From Lotus japonicus (lineage: Eukaryota; Streptophyta; Magnoliopsida; Fabales; Fabaceae): DNA of 64,000 bases. The notes under the pieces were generated by a model, which worked only from the letters and a program-made list of their open reading frames with translations, made no database searches and was not told the DNA's origin. The stretch lies in NCBI RefSeq assembly GCF_012489685.1, contig NC_080042.1:3288501-3352500 (forward strand). The letters are read 5' to 3'. The first letter of the stretch is position 1, and each line of letters begins with the position of its first letter. Below, in pieces: positions 1 to 11,291 of this stretch. A program made the position numbers and the translations under genes.

Positions 1-1
1 A

Positions 2-3000
2 CCAGATCCCGAAAAGGAATTATCCTTTGGAGCTGATCATCAAGTTGATGAAGGGAATGATATCAAGGATCACACTTCTAGTAAGCATACAATTCCGCTC
101 AAGAGATCCAGCAGTTCTTCTGTCTTGGGAATCCAACCTCATAATGGATGGTCCATTGTGTCAGAGTTCTACACGCCTGACCTTGAGAAGCGCGGTGAAG
201 GACTTCGAGGAAAGAGTGGTTCTGACATGGTGGTTAGGAGAGAGGGACTTTCTGTTCCCAAGCTTCGGTGCCGGGTATGGACTTTTAACTGTAAAAGATG
301 TGACATATGAAATATACTATTCCTATCCAAATTGATTTTGGAATCTATTTTGCACACACTTTTATAAATCAAAATAGATATGCTGATAGATGGGATATTG
401 TGCTGTGGAAGCTTTTCTTAATTTGATTGTTGTTTGCTTTCAAATTGTACACTGCAGGTCATGGGAGCATATTTTGAGAAACTTGGATCCACATCTTTTG
501 CCGTATATTCAATTGCAGTGACTGATGGGCAAGAGAATACTTGGTTTGTAAAACGAAGGTAGAAGGTCTTCTTATTTCATTCATTTCTATAGAAGTGGGC
601 ATGCATAAGTTATGCTTGATTGACTGTTATATTTTGCAAACAAGTTAATTAAATATAGGTTTATACAGGTTTAATAGTTTGAAGTTTAATACAACAAGAT
701 ATTAAGATCACTGAATTATATTTTTGTTGAATTATTCTCTGATTGTTAACCCCCAGTGTTATCAAATATCCGCCATTGCCGCGCAATGACAGTTTATCAT
801 GGCGGTTTTTTGGCTTTCCGCCATGGCCGATATCCCGCCATCCGCAATTAATAATACTGGTAACCCCTTTATTGGTTGGTTAGTTTGTTAGTTAGTAGAT
901 AGTTTCAGGTAGTTAGTTAGTTAGTTAGAGATGAGAGGTTATACACAAGAGGGAGGAAGTTTAGAGACGGCTATATTTTGTTTTGGGAAAACTGTTAGTG
1001 TGAGAGAACCAAGTAATACCTGGCTGTATCAGCAATTTTCTTGTGAATAAACACATTTTCTTCCTATATTCTGAACCAGTTTCTATCATTCTCTTTCCCC
1101 AATTTTTAAGTTTAAACTGATTCTTGATAGAGAATAAATATGATGCAGTTTCAATTTGCTTTTTTCAATATTTGCATTTGTGCTTTGACATCACTGAATT
1201 TTCTTTTGGTGACACATTCAGGTACAGGAATTTTGAGCGATTGCATCGGCATCTAAAAGATATTCCGAATTACTCATTGCATTTGCCTCCCAAAAGGATA
1301 TTTTCCTCAAGTACAGAGGATGCCTTTGTCCATCAGCGTTGCATTCAACTGAATAAATATCTACAGGTATATTTAGTTGTTGTCTAAATCTCTTTAAAGA
1401 AATATTTCATGTTGCACTTTTTTAATAACTATGTTTGCATCAATTATGTTGTCTTGCTTCAGGATCTCCTGTCAATAGCTAATGTTGCTGAGCAACATGA
1501 AGTTTGGGACTTTCTTAGTGTTTCCTCAAAGGTTTGTATCTCCTAAGTTAACATCTGATGAGCGACCTTTATATAATTTTTTCGTAGTATATAAAGATTG
1601 ATAAGTGACAATGTAACTAACTTTTTTTCCCTGTGTTTTCCCCCCTGAAGAATTACTCTTTTGGGAAATCTTCTTCAGTGATGAGGACCCTGGCAGGTAT
1701 ATGGTTTTTACATTTTGGATTTTGATCACATTTGCAGTTTAAGTTCTCAGGTTATAGCTATTCTATGCATGAGGACCTGTTAGTTAAGATTCCACTGTCT
1801 CCAATTCTAGTGCCACATAAGTTTGTGGAACTTTGATTAGTAGTTCTGTTTATTAAACTTTTCAAATCATTGTTCGTGTGGTTTTTCACTCATCCAAATC
1901 AGTAGGATAGGAAGCTTTTGCCTGTGCCATGTTAGTATGCTTTTTTTCTTTATCAGATGGTTTATCATGCCAATGAGATGGGCAGTTGGAAACTTTTCAT
2001 TATATTTTGCACAGATTGGGCAGGATAGAATAGGGTCCTAGGCAGCTCGCTTAACTTATTATCTCTTAGAAACTGACCGAACCTCACAGTGATGTTGAAT
2101 AGGGGGTCCTCTGTCTTTAATATTTAGGGTTTCCACATTGGAAACCAAAGCTGTTTTATTTTACAAAGTTGTTCCAAAGATCTTATTATTCCCAATTGAT
2201 AGCAACTTGTAAATGGCTTTTGTCTTCCATTTCCTTTATAATATAGATGGGTGTATCCCTTTCTTTGTTTACCAATATATTAGGCATTTGTATGGAACAT
2301 AATCCTGATTTGCAATACATTAGGCATTTGTATGGAACATAATCCTGATTTGCAAAGGTTTTTCGGTGTAGAGTTATTTATTTATTTGTTGTATTTACAA
2401 TCTGAAATATAATATGATACGCTTGTAATTATAAGGTATACATTAATATGTAACACAAAAATATAGAACATATAAATCATGTGACAATATTCTTCTTACT
2501 AAAGGTGGGGAGATCTGAAGTTGAGAATCAGCACATATGGATAAGGAGGACAGTATGAGAATATTTATCTGCAGTATAACAGATGCCTACATGGCCCTGA
2601 CAAATGAGGATAAAGAAGTGAATTTGGGTCTAGAAGTGAGATAAATGTGAAGATAAGGGGAGTAGGAGTTAGGCAATAATTTGTGTGAAAGTTTCGGGGC
2701 CCTTTGGGCTGGGATGTTGGCAGATCTTGGAAGATCTGCAGGTGTTATTATCTTTATTTTCTGTTTTTTTGTGTAATTAAGATGGACTTTCCCTATTGTT
2801 TGGAGCCATACTCCATTTTTTCTTATCAGTTCCTATCATAATGCTTGTGTTTTTATACATGGGCAGTAAATGTAGATGATGCTGTGGATGATATTGTACG
2901 CCAGTTTAAAGATGTTTCAGATGGTTTAATGCGAAAAGTTGTTGGTGCATCACCCACCACCACTGAAGGTTCTACTACATCTACCACTTGGAACACTTGG

Positions 3001-6000
3001 AATATGGATGAAATGGATAAAAGTATTCTGAGGCAAAATGCTGTAGAGAGTGCTTTAAGCTCTGATAATGAGGAAGGTGAAAAAGAAGTTAATATTGATA
3101 GAGAAGCAGCAGAAGATAATGAGTGGCATTCTGACAATGAATTGACCTTGAAGGATTATTCACAGCAGATCATAAACCCTGGTAATGAGTCTGCTAACTT
3201 GGATCAAGATCGGAAACATGATGTGATGATGGAAGCAAAGGTTGGCAAGGATGTTCCACCTACAAATCCCACTCTACTCCCTGATTATTTGGACGATCCA
3301 GTTGGTGTGCCACCTGAGGTCCGTGCAATCAGCCGAGTTTCCTTTCTTTTATGTTTTTCACATCACATATTGGTTGATTGAGAAATTGTTTTTTTCATAA
3401 CTCAATGGTGCGTACTTAAATTATGCATTAGCTGCCTATTGTCTCTGGGAATAGTCTACTAACTAGTATGCTTCCTACTTGATAAAATTGGGGACATCAT
3501 TTATGTAACTAATACATGATGAGAATTGTGCAATATTAATGATTTTGTTGAGTTAACTTCATTATCTGGCTAAAGGCTTGCTTGAATTCTGTGTGTGTTG
3601 GTTTGTATCCACCAAATACGGAATGAAGGTGAGCTGTTTTCGGTGTCCTAGATTTCATAGATCCATTGTGTTAAAAACTCAGGTGCCATGATTATTTGTG
3701 GAACATTTTGAAATGAAAGTTCTTTCCAATAGTTTTTTATTGCAAGTTGAAAATTTTAACCTTGAGGCAAACATGATTGTGTGCTCTGAGAAAATATTTA
3801 GGAAACCTTCTGTCCCTTCTACGGAAAGAGTAATGATTTGAGAACCATAACAAAGCACTTGACTATTTAACAATAGGGTTTTAATTAAAACATTTTTAAA
3901 ACTATAAGGATTCAATTAAAAACTTCAAATATATAGGGACCCATTTGGACATTTCTAAAACTTATAAGGAATTTAACCCTTTCTTTGTTTAGAGGGCACT
4001 CTATTAACCTTCATAATTTTAATCATTTTGCAGTGGGCCCCACCTAATGTGACTGTCCCTATTCTGAATTTGGTTGATAACATATTTCAGCTTAAGAAAA
4101 GAGGCTGGCTAAGGTATGTTATTCCTGCTGGTCTTTCTTCTGCATTTCCAAGTCAGGCTTTTATTGTTAAAATAATGTCTCTATATTGTCTAAAATTTTA
4201 ATCTCTTGTCAATCTTTTGGTGCTGTGTTTGATGTGTTTGTCTGGCTTGCAAATTGATGAATAAGGAGAAACCGAGAGACAAAATAGACTGAATCTGTGT
4301 GTTTAAACTACACAGCAGAGGTTATTAACTTATTATATATAATAGGTTTCCCTATATACATGAAATTGTGTTACCTAATAATAATAAAGATAAGATATTC
4401 TACTTATCAATAAAATAACTAACACTTCTATAAGATATCTAACAATATCTAACACATGTTTAATTGCGCATGTTTAGAGTAATGGTTGATTTCTATACTT
4501 TCGCCAAAGAGTTTAACATTTTAGAGTGTCTTGTGCCTGACATGCTCTGAATCATAAAAATTTCATGGTGATTTTTTGTGAGAATGAGAGGGGGGGGGGG
4601 GGGTGTTGTAAAAATAAAATCCTCTCTCTGGCATGGGACTGTCTTAATTTTTTTTTTATCTGATTTGACAATAATAATTTACCATATGCTGCCTATGATA
4701 GCTTTATGATATCCCCAACTTATTCATGATGATAACCATAATCAGATTTCAAACGTTTGTAACTTGCTTGAAATTTTGTTGGTTTTAAGCTACATGGGTA
4801 TGATTGAGAAAAATATTAAGTTATAATACTGTTTATTTCTTTAAGTTCTAAGGACTGAGATAATGCTAATGCTAGTCCTTTACCTGATCATGCAGAAGAC
4901 AGGTATTTTGGATATCAAAACAGATATTACAGGTTGTCATGGAAGATGCTATAGATGATTTGCTCCTAAGTGAGATTCATTGGCTCCGCAGAGAGGATAC
5001 CATTGCCCAAGGGATTCGGTGGGTCCAAGATGTAAGGATTAAGCAAAGATAAACTGTTGCGAACATGGAAATTCATTTTTTGATGCAAATTGGAATGCTA
5101 GATTTAACTGCCTTCAATAGGGTGTTTAAGGCGATATTCTACCATCTTTTCCACAATAGTTACTACCCTGACTTAACTCCAATGCATTTATTCCAAATCC
5201 TATTTTGTTTGTCCATCCTTTTATCATAACATTCTTATTTCAGCAAGATTGAGCTTATTTTCTCGTTTCCTCTTGATCACTCAGCATTCAATCCCATCCA
5301 ACATTGTGAGCCTTATCGATGTGTGCTATGATTTTCTCTTAAGCTTCACTGGTACTTTTCTATCACAATAACAATCTAAGCACTCCTATATTTCCTCCAC
5401 CTTGCTTGAATTCTTTGGCTTGCATCTCTCTCTATATCCCATCCTTTTTATGATGGATGTGAGATATTAACTATGTAACTTGAGATATGATATGGTCTCC
5501 AATTTTCACATATAAGTTTAAATTAGTTTTCCTGTTTCCACATTTCTAGCTTCCCATTTTATTTTCTCAAATTTTCACCTAGTAACATATCATTTGCAAA
5601 ATGCACGCATCAGGGCTCCAGCTCTTGGATGTGATCAGTGAGCATATCCAAAGCCAAGTCAAAACAGTAAGGGCTCATAGTTGACTTTTGATACTGTCTT
5701 ATTGTCATAGGAAAATCTTCTGTGGCCCTAGTTTTTGGACACCAGTCTTGTTCCCATTGTACATATCTTTATTGCTTAAATATAGGCAATATGAACTCCT
5801 TTTCTCTCCAACACCTTTTGTAATGCCTCTCCAAGCACTTTTTCATATGCCTTTTCCAAATTAATAACTACGTATTAGTGCTTTTTAGTCCTCTAATATT
5901 TCTCTATTAATCTTGTTAATAAGTACATCATTCCATGGTTGATTCCCCAACTTAAAACAAAGTGGTTTTTACAAAGGGTTCTATGAAGCATAAACATCTT

Positions 6001-9000
6001 CTTTCTTCAGATGTCGGAGTGTTGGACACTTTTTGATATTCACTCATATAACATGTGTAGGACACTTTCTACCAATGAGAGAGTGTGTTGCTAACATTTC
6101 TCATCATTAAAATAAAATATTCTGTCTAACATATTAGCTCAGTATCCTTGGGTCATTATTTTGTTCTAGAATACAGCTTTATATGTGAATTATCTACCTA
6201 CTTATTGGCTTGTAACTGCTCGGCATTTTTTTTCATCATTGGATGGAGCTCATAAATTATTGATTGTTAGGACTCTAGAGTGTTTGAGGTTTTCAACCAT
6301 ATCATACACTTTTTACTTATATTTGTTGAACTTTTATACCAATTAAGATGTGATTATCAGTTACCACAACAATATGATAAATAATAGCATTTTATTAATA
6401 ATAACTCATTCTAACTTGTAGTGTATAAAATCTCTCATTTGGTTTAAATTTTGTATTTTCTATCTTAATTTCATACTAATTTTATGTGTTGTACACTTGT
6501 ATTACATATGTATCATGTCCTACAATTTTAAAAACTTGTCTTGTCCATATCTTGTCGTATTCACGTCATGTCTCACATATGTGCTTCTTGAGCTTGATGT
6601 TGTCTACTTATGCTTGCAGATCCTCTGGCCCGGTGGCAAATTTTTTTTAAGAGTACAGACCCCTCAGTTATTCATTGGTGGCAATGTAATTGATCAAAAT
6701 CCTTTACAAACCATTGAATCTTGTGGGAGCAAGATTGGCAAGTCACAGTCAGGATCTTTTGAGCAACAGCTTGAGGCTGCTCGTAGAGCAAGTGACCTGA
6801 AGAAACTGCTCTTTGGTTAGTTCTGTTTTATGTAAAATCCTTTGTAGGCTTATTTGAAATGGGCTAGTGGATACTCTTGTACTTCTGAAATTTTATTTGA
6901 ACATTTTTCATTTATATTTTGATCTGTCTTTAAGATGAATGCAAAAGCCTCCTTTAAAATTGACCCATTTACCCAGACACTTACAAGGTATACTTCTAGT
7001 AAACATCTAAAATGGTTTACCAAATTACACATTCCAGTTATTACTAAGTGATAAAAAAATGTATACATTCCTATAGTTCTAGTCTTTAAAAGGAATTTTT
7101 CAACTTTTCTTCTATTTGCTTTAAGCAGATTGCGCAGCTTCTTAAATTTTTATGTAGTGCTGAAATGGCACTAACTTATAAATATGGTCCCATTATACTT
7201 AATGTGAGAATAACTAAATGAATGGTTCTATGAACATAAATTACTAGACTGCCAACTAGATGGGGTACTTAGTCAAAGTATGAAGGTATTGATACAATAC
7301 CCTCTATAAATGTGCTTGTAATTCTTTCTGCAAAAAAAAACATTGTTATCCTTTCACTCCTTTCTGTTTTACTCTTTATTTTTCGATGATTTTTGTTTAT
7401 TCTATTACTTGTTTCTTAAATTTCTTTCTGCATTATGGTTTGTTAGTTACTCTTTGTATGAACAGAATCTTAGATTCCAACCTAATGGTACTTTTGAATT
7501 TCCAAAAGCTTAGATGTATACTATTTATGTAGAAAAAGTTTTCCATGCCCTACTAAATAATAATGAGTTTCCAAATTAGCATTGTAATAAACAAGGAGAG
7601 GGCAACACAACCCTCTAAATTAGAGAGGGCACGAGAGAGCTACCCTTGTATTCATATGGCTCCAGCCAATGACTCAATGAGTGCTAAGAACACTGATAAG
7701 AAGCATTTAACATACCCTATTAAATGCTTTTCTATACTTAAAAAAGTAAGCATTAAATGGTTTTGTATTTTTAATGTTAATAAATGTTTGTTTTTCAAAA
7801 TATACTGTCCAGTTTTATGATAGAAACAAGCCAAAGAAGAAGGAAGAAAACACTAATATTATTCAAGTAACCCCAGGCTTACAATATGTTCCCAAAAGAT
7901 GCTACTCCCCCTTAGTTCTCTATTATTTATGGTGGAAGATCACTAGTTAGTTGAAATTCATGACATAGTGCAACCTTCACGTTTTATAATTCTCTTGAAG
8001 AGAGGTTTTGTTGTGAACTTAACGGCATCGTTGCTGAATAACATTCTCTGAAATAATGGTATTTTCAAGTCATTGTGTGGTCCTTAAAACCTTGTAAAAG
8101 TTGAAGTTCAGCACTTACATTCTTAGAATTTACATCACGAGACTCTGACATATAGTTCTCTCCAATTTTGTCAGATGGAGCTCCCGCAGCCTTAGTCAGT
8201 TTAATCGGGCAGAAACAGTACAGACGTTGTGCCAGTGATATATATTACTTCAGTCAGGTTAAAGCTCTTTCCCATTGATGACTTATTTATCTAATATTTG
8301 TTGTCTGGGTACAATCAATTGTTATTTTTCATTTTAATCAAAACGGGCTAATTCATTTTCTGACTAGGTGCATAAGTAGTCTTATTTACTAATTTGAGTG
8401 ATCTACTTTTTTGGGCTTGAGTATTGTTGAGAATTCAAGTGTGAGTTCAAGTCTCACATTGGTTAAATATGGATGAGGTGAAGACTTTATAAGAGATGTG
8501 ACCCATAAACTCAATGGCTTATGGTTTTGGGTAAAGTTGTGATATCCAGATCTCTTGTGGTCGTGTTGGCTCATTGGTGCATGGTCTCATGCTTTAGGCT
8601 CCCTCAATCTCCCCAACAAGTATCTTTTAAACTTATTTAATCCTTAACCCATAGGATCATGATGGGAAGACACTAGAGTTAAAACCTGTTCTGACTAGGT
8701 CCCTCTCTAATCATGTATTAGAAAATCGGCTTCACAACTTACCCCATTGGGAGTGTTGTAAGGGACAGACAGTATGAGATGCAGCAGCAACGGAAGCTCT
8801 AGTCACTTAACTGCAATAGGATTTCTAGATCAAGGGGGGCAATCCCTTCTGACTTGGAATCATGTCTTCTCTTTGCCTCTTGAGTTTTTGTTTTACTTAT
8901 CCCAATTACTTTTCTACTATACTAACAATTATACTTTCTCATTTCATTGTAGTCTTCTATATGTGTAAAGCAACTTGCTTATGCAATCCTTGAACTCCTG

Positions 9001-9078
9001 CTCATATCTGTCTTCCCTGAGTTGCGCAATGTTGTCATGAGTGTTCATGAGAATATGCATGTTCACCAACCTGTATAG
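2..9078 (+). CDS. PX and sorting-nexin C-terminal domain protein (5' partial, 11 exons visible)
   Basis: Exons: 2-274, 458-558, 1222-1366, 1463-1531, 1651-1696, 2867-3318, 4034-4113, 4896-5031, 6620-6815, 8175-8257, 8953-9078. All junctions are GT-AG and the phases agree, giving 568 residues and a TAG stop. Exons 2-5 encode a phox-homology (PX) domain at about residues 92-211, with the RRYRNFERLHRHL core and the LPPKRIF segment that bind phosphoinositides in this family. Exon 6 encodes an acidic, low-complexity linker. Exons 7-11 encode a Nexin_C domain at about residues 363-565. The order matches plant SNX13/14-like proteins, which also carry an N-terminal PXA domain; that part would lie before the window. 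The likely role is membrane trafficking at endosomes or endomembrane contacts, known from the family and not shown here. No frameshift or stop was found, so the gene looks intact. Introns 2, 8 and 10 contain transposon remnants. Confidence 0.93.
754..859. mobile_element. hAT-like MITE, 106 bp, in intron 2 of the PX gene
   Basis: Starts CAGTGTTATCAAAT and ends with a related inverted sequence finishing in ATACTG; 11 of 14 end bases match as inverted repeats. It is flanked by TTAACCCC (746-753) and GTAACCCC (860-867), an 8-bp TSD with one difference, as expected for hAT elements. The interior is rich in GGCGG/CCGCC inverted pieces. It has no coding capacity. Confidence 0.7.
2279..2355. repeat. 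Local tandem duplication (two copies, 40-bp period) in intron 5
   Basis: A stretch of about 37 bp beginning ATTAGGCATTTG and ending GATTTGCAA occurs at 2279-2315 and again, identically, at 2319-2355. It looks like a recent slippage duplication. No function is evident. Confidence 0.9.
5050..5960 (-). pseudogene. Antisense relic of a LINE reverse transcriptase in intron 8
   Basis: Read on the minus strand from about 5960 down, the sequence gives a degraded RT: a segment with NLEKAYEKV (RT palm, normally DLEKAYDRV), then KKG-like and IAYI, then a relic of the segment leading to the catalytic aspartates (FANDMLLG), then about 500 bp resembling the region after RT. Many stops and frameshifts are present. 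The spacing resembles RTE-type plant LINEs. It is old and non-functional, and lies opposite to the host gene. Confidence 0.65.
8425..8618. mobile_element. Solo LTR, 194 bp (TRIM-like), in intron 10
   Basis: Begins TGTTGAGAATTC and ends CTCCCCAACA (TG...CA ends). It is flanked by a perfect 5-bp TSD AGTAT (8420-8424 and 8619-8623). It contains the AAGTCTCACATTGGTT stretch that is frequent in short plant LTRs. There is no internal domain, so it is best read as a solo LTR left after recombination. Confidence 0.85.
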
Positions 9079-10737
9079 AGTTCATTGTATGCTGGTTGGA
9101 GTGACCTGCTGTGTTCAAGATCAGTTCATCAGTAGGAAAACAGTGTTTTTTGCTGTATGGTGCCATGGCTATGGCTTTGCTGGCGGGTAGTCATTTTGTA
9201 AGTAGCAAGAGCCATGGTTAATTGTTTTTTCTCCACCAAGGGAGCTTGGGGAATTAATTAGTAAACTTAGATTGTGTACAGAAAAGTTCATTTTTGTGGA
9301 TTCATTATTCTTTCTCAAGGCATTATTAATTTATTATTCTACGGGAGTTGTGTTTGGCAGACTTGTGAGATGCATCTAGGCTATGTTTGAATATTCGTTG
9401 GGTTAGTGTAAATGAATGTTAGCACACACTTTAAGATAAAAAACGGATGAAACTTTGCTAATAACTTGAGATGAAATTCCGTTACACTTAGTAATCTAGT
9501 GAACATCCTTTGTCATTTACCATTTCCTTCTTCATCTAATTGCTTTGTTCACCTAATGAATGTTGTTTATTCGAATCCTTCTATTATTGACTAATTATTT
9601 ATTTTTTCTTCTTTTGCCTTTCCTGAAACTTTTCTTGCTCTCGCTCATCATAATAAAGAGTCATGAAGTCAGTTTGGTTGGAGGGGAACGTAGGGGAGGA
9701 GTTTTTTTTTTTTTTTTAACTTATCTTGTCTAGTCAATTTTTTACGAGGGGCGGGGCCAAAACTCCTCATACAATTTTATATCTCCTCCAAAAGTGGGCG
9801 GAATTGAAGGGGAAATATTTCATTGGATAAATATGTCTTTCATTGTGTTTAGTTTCTTAAAAGAAGAACTAGACAATAAAAGTAAATACATTTTGAAGTC
9901 TCTCCCTTCGTGATCCAGATAACAAGGGGTTATTTCTCCTCTCCTCTCCTCTCATCCTCTTAACCAAATGTGATAAGATTTGAAGTTTATCCTCCCCTCC
10001 ATTAAAATCTCTCTTCATCTCCCCTTCTTTGAACTGAAAGCACCCTAAATCTTAATGCCATATAGAATGATATTACAAATTTGTCTCTTTGTCTTCCTTG
10101 CCAACCCCCCCCCCTCTTGAAATTTCCCTGTTGGCATGAAGTAGATTCATCCCTCCCTTGTATATACAAAAATGTGAAATCACGATTCAAGAGAACAAAC
10201 CAAAAGTGATCGAGAACAAACCAAAAGTGACAGAGACAAACTTGTCTTTTAAACCAAAATGATGCACATTCCATGCTTTTATATGTGATCTAGGAGGAAC
10301 ATTTTTTTGGGTGGGACCAACTAAAAAGTATTGTTTCCATCAATTTTCTCTTCAAACCAATTAGGGGAATGTGCATTGGTTTATGTGATTTCCTTCCAAA
10401 ACTAATCTTACCTTCTATGGGCTCAGTCTGTTGGGCCAGCCCGCCACTGTTTTGGGGAGAATTGGGCTAGAAAATGTAATCCAACAACCCGTTTAACCCG
10501 CCTCGTTTTGGGGCAAGCTGGGCTAGAAAATAGGTGTTACATTCTTTGGGTATCACACTTAACAGTTATATAATAACTGTGTTTTAATCGGTGAAGGAGG
10601 CACTTTCAGACATGACACTTTTGATGAGTGGGTAGCTAATTTGTATAGAGGATTCTTACATCTAATTTAAGGAGGATTTGAGATAAGACTATGTGGAGTT
10701 CATTTTGGACTTAAAAGAGACAGAATATGATCTGGTT
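9079..10737. other. 3' flank of the PX gene; no gene seen
   Basis: Holds the likely 3' UTR of the PX gene and AT-rich intergenic sequence. A run of 17 T lies near 9700, and pyrimidine-rich stretches occur at 9935-10030 and 10105-10115. A short direct repeat built on TTTTGGGG and GGGCTAGAAAAT appears at about 10450-10476 and 10506-10532. No ORF resembles a known protein. Confidence 0.6.
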
Positions 10738-11264
10738 TGTTGGTGATTTTAGAATCATCAATGTATTTTAGTAGTAATGTGATCTACTATAGGCTGATGC
10801 AATTACGCGTTAGGCTCGGAATCGAGTCAGGTTAGTGCGGAGTGCACGCTCGGTGAGCCAACGCATAATTGACCGCGAATACGAACCGGGGTCCAAGGGG
10901 CGGAGCCCCTGGCTGGGGTCCCGCTGAACGTTTGTGACCCTAGTTTGAAATTGTTTGAAAAGTTGTGACTTAATTTCGAACAGTTGTGACCATTCGTGCA
11001 GCCTCTTATATAAGGTTGCTTGCAGCCTAAGGAATGAATACAGAAAACCAGAAACAGAATTCTGAAACAGAAATTCGAACAACACAACATCTCTCTACTT
11101 TCTTTATCTGTTCTCTTGTGCCAAGAAACAGATTGATTGTCAAGCATTATCCCAACAAAGATTTCGTGAACCCAGGCAATTATAGGGTCAAAATAATTTG
11201 TTCGGAAAGTGGACGCTCACGATTCTTGACTTTATCCAGGATTATCACAACCAGATTTCTAACA
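10738..11264 (+). repeat. 5' LTR of the Copia element
   Basis: 527 bp, TGTTGG...CTAACA. A TATA-like CTTATATAAG lies at about 11006-11015, so transcription should begin near 11035-11045, leaving a U5 of about 220 nt. It differs from the 3' LTR at about four positions. Confidence 0.95.
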
Positions 11265-11291
11265 AACGAACAAATTATTTTACTGATAATC

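Noticed and set aside
11190..11281. Tf1-like self-priming of the Copia element
   Set aside because: Tf1 uses the very 5' end of its RNA. Here the complementary U5 segment lies about 150 nt downstream of the expected transcript start, so the same mechanism would not copy R. I keep the complementarity as a finding without that mechanism.
11034..11291. Use of the upstream ATG at 11034 as the Copia start
   Set aside because: It lies inside the LTR, and the same stretch occurs in the 3' LTR. The ATG at 11292 begins a typical gag.
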